From NCBI RefSeq assembly GCF_001434835.1, contig NZ_AZDV01000026.1:1-64000 (forward strand): a DNA stretch of 64,000 bases, given 5' to 3'. The notes under the pieces were generated by a model. The model made no database searches. It saw nothing but the letters and a program-made list of their open reading frames with translations, and was not told the DNA's origin. Positions within the stretch are counted from its first letter, which is position 1; every line of letters begins with the position of its first letter. Shown one piece after another: positions 31,543 to 38,800 of the stretch. A program made the position numbers and the translations under genes. This DNA is from Levilactobacillus acidifarinae DSM 19394 = JCM 15949. GTDB lineage: Bacteria > Bacillota > Bacilli > Lactobacillales > Lactobacillaceae.

Positions 31543-32607
31543 ATGCGAGGACAATTTATTAATTTACAACGTTTCGCCTCGATTGCGGAATTGTTTAGTC
31601 AACCAGATGTATTGGACTACGTGCGAAACCGGCAATACAAGCCATTTATGGGGGATGCACTTTTCCCGGCACGACGAACCCAGTCATTAAAGCTGGACCA
31701 AATCTATGCTGGTAATCGGATTCCAGTTATTGCGCACGTTTCCGCGTTTGATACGGAAGCCGAGATTGGTAGTCGGCAAGCCGATAAGCTTTCCCTCGAG
31801 CTGGCTTTGATCAAGCGGAAGATGCAATTGAAGGAAGAAGACCTGATTGCACTGCAAAGTCCCCGGAATGCGGCCGAAGCAAATTACATGCAAAGCCGGG
31901 TATTCGACGATATCGATTCACTAGTACAAGGCGTGTTGGCCCAAGTTGAAAAGATGTCAATGGACGCCCTGGCAACTGGGATTGTTGAAGTTATTGACCC
32001 TGACACCAAGCAAAAGGCGACCTTCGATTACCAGGTGCCGGCCGCACATAAGGCTGATTTAACGGGCAAGAGTGGCACGACCTGGGATAACGACAGCGCG
32101 GACCCAATCAAGGATATCACCGACTGGGCCGATGCCATGGACGTTACCGGAACGCGTGTTCTGACGTCTAAGAAGATTTACCGGCTGTTGACGCGGAATG
32201 CCAATGTTTTAAAGGCGGTCTATGGGACTTCAACGCGGGCACTGGGTCAAAGCGACTTCGATGCCTTCATGCAGGCACAAGGCTTGCCAATCATTCGGAC
32301 GTACGACGATAAGTACAACGAACAGGTTGGTAACACGCTGGTTTCCCACCGTTACTTCCCAGAAGATGCCTTTGTCATCATGTCGGACGACACGCCGGGT
32401 GAAAAGGTTTTTGGCCCAACACCTGACGAAGTTACTGGTCTCAATGATCCGGCCGTTCAAAAGCAATCCATCGGTAACGTTTTTGCCAAGGTCTACAGTG
32501 CGGGCGAAGACCCAGTGGGCGTTTGGGAAAAGGCCTCTGCCGTGGCTCTGCCATCGTTCCCTGGTGCCAATGAAGTATTCCAAGCAAAGCCAATCAAGTT
32601 AGCTTAG
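31543..32607 (+). CDS. Major capsid protein with N-terminal Prp site
   Basis: 354 residues of the Phage_cap_E/HK97-fold type (DALFPARRTQSLKLDQIYAG, LTSKKIYRLLTRNANVLKAV, VFGPTPDEVTGL). Residues 6-12 read INLQRFA, the same motif as in scaffold and tail tube, so the first 10 or so residues are probably removed by Prp. It lies directly after the decoration gene. Confidence 0.92.
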   Translation: MRGQFINLQRFASIAELFSQPDVLDYVRNRQYKPFMGDALFPARRTQSLKLDQIYAGNRIPVIAHVSAFDTEAEIGSRQADKLSLELALIKRKMQLKEEDLIALQSPRNAAEANYMQSRVFDDIDSLVQGVLAQVEKMSMDALATGIVEVIDPDTKQKATFDYQVPAAHKADLTGKSGTTWDNDSADPIKDITDWADAMDVTGTRVLTSKKIYRLLTRNANVLKAVYGTSTRALGQSDFDAFMQAQGLPIIRTYDDKYNEQVGNTLVSHRYFPEDAFVIMSDDTPGEKVFGPTPDEVTGLNDPAVQKQSIGNVFAKVYSAGEDPVGVWEKASAVALPSFPGANEVFQAKPIKLA

Positions 32608-32618
32608 AGGTGAGCTGA

Positions 32619-32930
32619 ATGGTTGATGATGAAGCAATCAAGCACTTGATGGTCCGGCTGGGTGCAGATGATTCTGACAAGGAATTAATCACTACCCTGT
32701 ATGAGGATGCGACGGCCGTTGTGCTGGACTTTACCCATCGTGACGTACTGACCGGCGGGATGCCGACTTACGCCAAACAGTTAGCCGTTGTGTACTTTAA
32801 TCGACTGGATACCGAGGGTGAGTCAGCCCGAACGGAGGGGAACGTTGTCCGGTCGTTCGTGACCGATATTCCTGAGAGTATTCAGCGGCCGCTTCGGCGG
32901 TACCGGGTCGCGAAATGGAGTGATCTGTGA
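32619..32930 (+). CDS. Head-tail connector, gp6-like
   Basis: 103 residues, helical (MVRLGADDSDKELITTLYED, YAKQLAVVYFNRLDTEGESA, PESIQRPLRRYRVAKW), typical of the adaptor ring under the portal (SPP1 gp15 type). GAGGTGAG lies before ATG. The stop overlaps the next start. Confidence 0.85.
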   Translation: MVDDEAIKHLMVRLGADDSDKELITTLYEDATAVVLDFTHRDVLTGGMPTYAKQLAVVYFNRLDTEGESARTEGNVVRSFVTDIPESIQRPLRRYRVAKWSDL

Positions 32931-33280
32931 TGCGATTAACGCGTAAGAGCCTGCGAACGGTTTATTTGCGCCGCAAAGTGGACGGTAAGGACGATGAAGG
33001 CAACGTTATTACTAACTGGGCCGATGCGGTGCCAGTCAAGGTGAATGCACAGCCAGCGGGGGGCCAGGTCAATGCCGCCATTTATGGCGAAGAGTTGGCT
33101 TACATGAAGCGCCTGCTGTATCAGGGCGATACGATTGTAGAAGGCCAGAACGAGAATGATGGTATTTGCCTGAACGTTCCGGCCGTGGCCAACCCTGATT
33201 ACACCATTACAGCCATTCTGACATACTCGGACCATGTAAACGTGATGATTAAACGGGTGGTGAGTGACGATGGAGATTAA
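32930..33280 (+). CDS. Head closure protein
   Basis: 116 residues, beta-barrel type (VYLRRKVDGKDDEGNVITNW, DGICLNVPAVANPDYTITAI), matching the SPP1 gp16-like closure ring by order. GGAGTG is 7 nt from ATG 32930 and only 4 from GTG 32927, so the ATG is chosen. It overlaps the next gene by 11 nt. Confidence 0.7.
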   Translation: MRLTRKSLRTVYLRRKVDGKDDEGNVITNWADAVPVKVNAQPAGGQVNAAIYGEELAYMKRLLYQGDTIVEGQNENDGICLNVPAVANPDYTITAILTYSDHVNVMIKRVVSDDGD

Positions 33281-33815
33281 GGTACTTGGCACTGACAAGC
33301 TACTTCATAAGCTGGAACAGATGCCGGAGAAGCTCCACAACGCCTTGTGGGATTCGGCGTTCGATATTGTGCAAGAGGCCGATGAACTAGCAGTCAGAGA
33401 GCTGCAATCGAGCATGCAACACAGTACTGGTGAACTGAGTAGTTCCCTTAAGTACGAAGTCATGGAAGATACCGATGGCAAGGTAGTCGGCCGTCTATGG
33501 TCCGACAATCCCGTCGCTACTTATCGTGAACTTGGTACCGGGCTAGTTGGTGAGGCGTCGCCCAAGAACTTACCTGATGGGATTAATCCGGTGTACACGC
33601 AACACCCGTGGTTCATTCCAGCCGACCTGGTCGACACGGACTTGAATGCGGTGTACGGCCTGCCGGAAATTACCATCAATCACCGTAAGTTCTACCGGAC
33701 GAACGGGCAACCGGCCCGGCAATTCATGGCACCAGCAATCAAGACCGCGGGTGAAGATGGACCAGATGTTATCAAGGAACACGTACAGAAGGAGTTGGGC
33801 GAACTTGGCAAGTAA
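33270..33815 (+). CDS. HK97 gp10-like tail completion protein
   Basis: 181 residues. HKLEQMPEKLHNALWDSAFD, STGELSSSLKYEVMED and YRELGTGLVGEASP are the usual gp10 features. Such proteins join the tail to the head. GGTGGTGAG lies before ATG 33270. Confidence 0.82.
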   Translation: MEIKVLGTDKLLHKLEQMPEKLHNALWDSAFDIVQEADELAVRELQSSMQHSTGELSSSLKYEVMEDTDGKVVGRLWSDNPVATYRELGTGLVGEASPKNLPDGINPVYTQHPWFIPADLVDTDLNAVYGLPEITINHRKFYRTNGQPARQFMAPAIKTAGEDGPDVIKEHVQKELGELGK

Positions 33816-34182
33816 CATCTACAACATGAACAAGCAGACTGCGGAGATTTTGCAATCGGTGAGCGCGTTGAAGGAGGTCCACCCCGAGTACCCCGACAAA
33901 ATCACCGTGTTTCCGATGGCTATCTACAGCACCCAGCGGGAACCCTACGTTCGGGATGCCAACATGACCGAGACGGATACCAAGTGGAAAATCGCAATCG
34001 ATGTGTTTAAGAAGCAAGGCAGCATTACCGCCATTGCTGATGAGATTACCGACAAGTTCGGAGCAATTGGCTTTGCTACCAGCGTGCAGCAGGCTAATCA
34101 AGCCGGATTTTCGCGGTCAATCATCACGGCGAGTGGTGTTGTTGATAATGAATTAAGACGCGTCTATCAAGCGACGCGATAG
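33805..34182 (+). CDS. Tail terminator-like protein
   Basis: 125 residues (YPDKITVFPMAIYSTQREPY, KWKIAIDVFKKQGSITAIAD, AGFSRSIITASGVVDNELRR). Place between gp10-like protein and tail tube fits the tail terminator. The chosen start is TTG 33805, with AAGGAG about 11 nt upstream. The first ATG, at 33826, has no ribosome site. Confidence 0.65.
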   Translation: MASNIYNMNKQTAEILQSVSALKEVHPEYPDKITVFPMAIYSTQREPYVRDANMTETDTKWKIAIDVFKKQGSITAIADEITDKFGAIGFATSVQQANQAGFSRSIITASGVVDNELRRVYQATR

Positions 34183-34192
34183 GAGGAAAAAT

Positions 34193-34705
34193 ATGCGTTT
34201 AGAATTAGATTCTGACCGGTTGAACCTGCAACGGTTCGCCGACACACCAACGGCTACTGTTGACTCTGCTAAAGGACTGGCCGCTACCGGGACTAAGCTG
34301 GAATACGCTGAACCAGGCACGACGGACTACAAGGAAGTTGCCGACATCAAGACGGTACCTGCTTTAGGTGGGGCGCCACAAGATATCGACGTGACCACGT
34401 TATCAGATACCCGGGTCAAGCAAATTGCCGGGATTGATGCCGCAAGTTCCCTGGCATTCTCCGTGCAATACAAGGGGCCATCCTGGAACGTTATTCATGG
34501 CAAGTCTGGGGACCGGAAGCAATACAATTGGCGGGTCACCTACGCTGATGGCATGCAAGTAACCTTTACCGGGTCCTTCTCCATTCAAATGGGTGAAGCG
34601 GCTGTCAACGGTGGGATTACCTACACCATTACCGTGGTTGTTTCCGACGGGCCCGACTTCGGGGATTCACCCGCGGCTGGTGCGGCGAGTAGTGGCACCA
34701 ACTAA
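34193..34705 (+). CDS. Major tail (tube) protein with N-terminal Prp site
   Basis: 170 residues. The tube domain contains AFSVQYKGPSWNVIHGKSGD and RVTYADGMQVTFTGSFSIQM. Residues 10-16 read LNLQRFA, the Prp motif. TAGGAGG precedes ATG. An Ig-like domain continues in the +1 frame past its stop codon, so a longer form is expected from ribosomal frameshifting. Confidence 0.92.
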   Translation: MRLELDSDRLNLQRFADTPTATVDSAKGLAATGTKLEYAEPGTTDYKEVADIKTVPALGGAPQDIDVTTLSDTRVKQIAGIDAASSLAFSVQYKGPSWNVIHGKSGDRKQYNWRVTYADGMQVTFTGSFSIQMGEAAVNGGITYTITVVVSDGPDFGDSPAAGAASSGTN

Positions 34706-34961
34706 GGTTGAGGTTACCGGCGTAACGCTGGACCCAACAACGGTATCCGTTGAAGCTGGCAAGACCGTTAAGGTGACCGCCACGGTGACACCCGCTGATG
34801 CGACCGACAAGACGGTGACGTACAGCGTCGATGATGACACGATTGCCACAGTCACGGCTGACGGGACTATTACTGGTGTGAAGGATGGTATTGCCACGGT
34901 CACCGCTACGGCGGGTGGTAAGACAGCAACAACTGCGGTAACCGTAACGGCCGCCGCTTAG
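34689..34961 (+). CDS. Ig-like (BIG2) extension of the tail tube, +1 frame
   Basis: The frame reads VAPTKVEVTGVTLDPTTVSV, then VKVTATVTPADATDKTVTYS and TVTATAGGKTATTAVTVTAA, a typical bacterial Ig-like group 2 domain of about 85 residues. It lacks its own ribosome site and overlaps the end of the tube gene. A +1 shift near ACC-A-ACT-AAG, or upstream at CCC-G, would join it to the tube protein. Such optional Ig domains decorate tails of other siphoviruses. Confidence 0.8.
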   Translation, partial: VVAPTKVEVTGVTLDPTTVSVEAGKTVKVTATVTPADATDKTVTYSVDDDTIATVTADGTITGVKDGIATVTATAGGKTATTAVTVTAAA

Positions 34962-35042
34962 CAGAATAGAACTTTAGTCGCCTATGAAATGCACAGTTCT
35001 GGCATTGGCTGGGGCGGCTTTTTAATTTGGAGGAAAATATTT

Positions 35043-35453
35043 ATGGCAAAAGTAGCAAGCATGGGAACCCCGTTTCAATTTGGTAGCTTAAACCTGAGTT
35101 TGAAGCTGGATGGCAAGGCATTGGTGAATATTGAAAAGCGGTTAGGGAAGTCTGCGATGTCTCTATTCATGAATGCGGACGGTGGAATGAAACTCCCCCC
35201 AGTTAACGAAATCATGATCGTCCTTAAGGGGGCCAATCAAAAGCATGGCGTCAAGGATAGTGAAATGGTCAAGGCTTTCCAAGAATACTTGGATGACGGC
35301 AACTCACCAATGGATCTGTTCCTGGCATTAAGCGACCTCTTCAATGATGCAGGTTTTTTCAACAGCAAGGGTACTTCCAAGGCCAAGAAGGTGGAAGCGG
35401 AAGAGATTACCCTGGACGCGGAACCGATGGACCAGGACGAGAACAGCCTGTAG
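35043..35453 (+). CDS. Tail assembly chaperone, gpG-like
   Basis: 136 residues (GSLNLSLKLDGKALVNIEKR, EMVKAFQEYLDDGNSPMDLF). GGAGG lies 10 nt before ATG 35043. A slippery heptamer T-TTT-TTC sits at 35354-35360 in the correct frame. Gene position before the tape measure is that of lambda gpG. The tail chaperones coat the tape measure during assembly. Confidence 0.85.
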   Translation: MAKVASMGTPFQFGSLNLSLKLDGKALVNIEKRLGKSAMSLFMNADGGMKLPPVNEIMIVLKGANQKHGVKDSEMVKAFQEYLDDGNSPMDLFLALSDLFNDAGFFNSKGTSKAKKVEAEEITLDAEPMDQDENSL

Positions 35454-35836
35454 AGACCTACAATACCGTCACAGAGATGTTGACGGCCATGTATCCGCTA
35501 GCGGTCCGGGCCGGAGTGGGCGCCGATGATTACTGGGACATGACGCTCAAAGAAGTTGTGATTCAAGTTGAGGCCAATCGTCTACGGCATATGGACGCTC
35601 TGCGAGAACGCGGCATCATGGACCACAAACTATCTGAGTTGATTGCCTTTGCGATGAATGAACCTAACAAGATGCCGAGCATCCAGAAGATGTATGGTTT
35701 CCTGAACTACGATGACCCAACTGAGGCCCAGCCGAAGGAAGCAGTTCCTGAGTGGCAGCAGGACCGTCTCGAATTTATGAAGCAGGCCGAAGCGATTCGC
35801 GCGGCCCGCAATGCTAAACAAGGAGGTGAGAGCTAA
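35355..35836 (+). CDS. Tail chaperone gpT part, reached by -1 frameshift
   Basis: The -1 frame is open from the slippery TTTTTTC through VETYNTVTEMLTAMYPLAV and WDMTLKEVVIQVEANRLRHM to the stop at 35836. No ribosome site precedes its first ATG (35477), so the gpGT fusion is the likely product. The end overlaps the tape-measure start (TAATG). Confidence 0.82.
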
Positions 35837-38800
35837 TGGATTTGGAAACACTGCAAGTGTTATTCGATATCAACACCGCGAACATTCAACCAAAATTGGA
35901 CGAGCTACAGGAGAAGTTTTCTGGGATTGTCGGCAAGCTAAAGGGCGAGTCTGACAAGGCCAGCGATTCAATGAGCGTAGATAAAGGTATCGATAAAATT
36001 GCCGAGCAGGTTAAGGGACTCAACGAGAAGATGTCCAGTGCCATGAACCAGTTCAAGGAAATTATCGATAGTGGGTCCGGTACGGCCGCCAAGACTATGG
36101 CGGGGAACGTTGGCCGAATGAAAACGACCACTGTAAAATCGGTCGACGCGATGATGTCTGAGATCGATTCCAAGATGGAACAGGCCCGGGCCGCGCAAGA
36201 GCGCATGATGAATCTTAAGAGCCTGGGCAGTTCCGCGCTGTCCGCTGGGGACCCGAAGCAGGCGTCCCGGATTAACGAACAGGCGGCCAGTGCCGAAGCC
36301 CGGATGCACCGCTTCCAGACGCAAGCTCGACAATTAGCCGGTCAACTTAAGTCAGAGATGGCCGCGATTCCAGGCGCGATGGACCGTATCGCTCACAAGA
36401 TGGACGAGAACGAAGGTAACATCGAGAGCATGCGCCGGAAGATTAAAGGCCTAGAGGTAGCCGAGAAGGACGCCATGAAGTACGACATGTCCAAGGGGTT
36501 CAACTCCGAGGCCACGATTGCGACCGACGCGTCTCGTCGTATTGGGGATGAAATCTCTAAGCTTAAGGCCAAGATGCAAAGGGCCATTGATACCAGTGAT
36601 GCACTGGGAGATCAATACGGCCGTTTGGCTGACCGCGAGAAGGCGTTAAAGTCGTCCACCGCCCACGTTGACACTGAACTGGGCGAGCAGTCCGCTAAGA
36701 CGCGCACACTGCGTCAGTCATTCTCGGAGTTATCCAGTCGGATTAGCTCAGTAACGGGCCGGATGCGAACCTTAATGACGACACTCGGCAGGGTTACAGG
36801 TATCTCACGGGTCACGGCTGGTCTCCGCTCTATGGGCAGCCAGGCTCGTAAGTTGCTCGGGCCCATCGGCCAGATTGGCACCCGCGGCGCTAGTTCTATG
36901 AACAAGTTTAGCCGGGGAACCAAGAAGGCTCGGTCGTCACTTTCCGAACTTAAGGAAGGCATGCGGTCACTGCCCGCACAGTTTCTGGTATGGGGCGTTG
37001 GCTTTGAAGCTATCACGAAGTTCAGTCAGGGGTTACTTAACGCCGCCAAGACGAACCGCCAGTTTGCGGCCAGCCTGGCACAGATTAAGGCTAACCTGAT
37101 GACCGCTTTCTATCCGCTGTACTCGACCATCATGCCATGGCTCAATGAGTTCATGCAGATGCTGGCTAAGGCCACGGGCTGGCTAGCTAATTTCAGTGCT
37201 GCTCTGTTTGGGATGAGCAACGCAACGGCCCGCGCTGGTGCGGCCGGTCTGCACAAACAGACAAAGGCAATGGGGGCGTCCTCCACCGCCACCAGTCAGG
37301 CCACCAAGGCGATTCAACAACACAACGCCGCTATCCAGGCCCACAACAAGGCCATGCAGGCGGCAGTGCAGAAAGAGAACGCCGCAATTCAGGCCCGAAA
37401 CGCTGCTGGTCGTAAGGCCGTCCAGGCAGAGAACGCGCAGATAAAGGCCCGTAACGATGCCAAGCGAAAGGCGTTGCAACAAGAAAATGCGCAGATTCGT
37501 GAGGCTAACGCTAAGCGTCGGGCCGCCGTCCAGGCGGAGAACGAGAAGATTAAACAATCGAATGCCGCTGCTGCGGCCGCGGTCAAGAAACAGAACGACG
37601 CGCAGAAGAAGCAGATTGCAGACCTGAAGAAGAAGTATCAGGAATACAAGAACTCCTTAATGGGATTCGATGAGATCAATACGTTGGACGTCAGCAAGGA
37701 TATTCCCGACTACACGCCGAAGACCGCTAAAAAGGAAGCTCTCAAGACCTTTAAGGCGACCCCGACGAAATCGACGTCTGATTTGGATTTAGAAAAGACG
37801 AAGACGTTCACGCCAGAGCAGACCAAGGCGGCGCCGACTGCGGAGGCCACAGAGCCAACGAGTGACGCGGCCAACATGCCGGACGACGTGGACAACGCCT
37901 TTGGGCAACCCATGGCGGCCTATGGTGGTGCTATTGCAGCCGCTAAGGAGTTCAAGAAGATTCTGGGTGAGCTGTTCAAGCCGATGAAGGAGGCCTGGGC
38001 CAAGGAAGGCAAGGGCGTCATTGATGCGTTCAAGTACGCACTCAAAGAGATCGAACGCTTGCTTGGTGATATTGGCCGTTCCTTCATCAAGGTCTGGGAT
38101 AGCAAGACGGGGGTTCGCCTAATCACGGATATCTTGCGTCTGCTGAAACAAGTCCTCCTGATCATCGGTGATATCGCGAAGGCGTTTGCTGAGGCTTGGG
38201 AGGACCACGGCGCGGGTACTAAGATGATTCGGGCCATTCTGAATGCGCTGGATTCCGTGCTTAAGGTACTGATTGAAATTGGTAAATCATTCCGTGAAGC
38301 CTGGAACGATGGGACCGGGGAACGTATCGCGGCCCATCTGCTCAAACTCTTCACGGATATTGCCAAGCTGGTCAGTGGCCTAGCCAACTCGTTCCGTAAA
38401 GCGTGGACCGAGGGCGACACCGGGACCAAGCTATTTAGTGCTTGGCTGAAGGCCTTTGACAAAATCGTTAAGTTTGCTGATACGCTTGTGGTTTCATTTA
38501 AGCGAGCGTGGGAACAGGCCGATTACGGCACGAAGATTTTCAATAACATTCTGAAAGTCATCACCGATATTGGTAAGACGATTGGCAACTTGGCCGGTCA
38601 GCTGGATAAGGCCTGGAAGTCCGGTAAGACTGGGCAAGGCATTTTCCACACCATTCTGGGTATCGTTAAGGACGTTACTGGCGATATTAAGGACATGGCG
38701 GGGGCGACTGCTGAATGGGCTAAGAAGCTCGATTTTCGGCCACTGTTGCAGTCGATTCAGACGCTGTTTAAGTCTATTCGTGGATTGAACAAGACAGTGT

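Noticed and set aside
34593-34688. Separate start for the Ig-like domain at 34593
   Set aside because: The upstream part of that frame only overlaps the tube gene and has no ribosome site; a frameshift product is more likely.
37183-38462. Long minus-strand frames opposite the tape measure gene
   Set aside because: Caused by the repetitive, Ala/Lys-rich codons of the tape measure; no ribosome sites.
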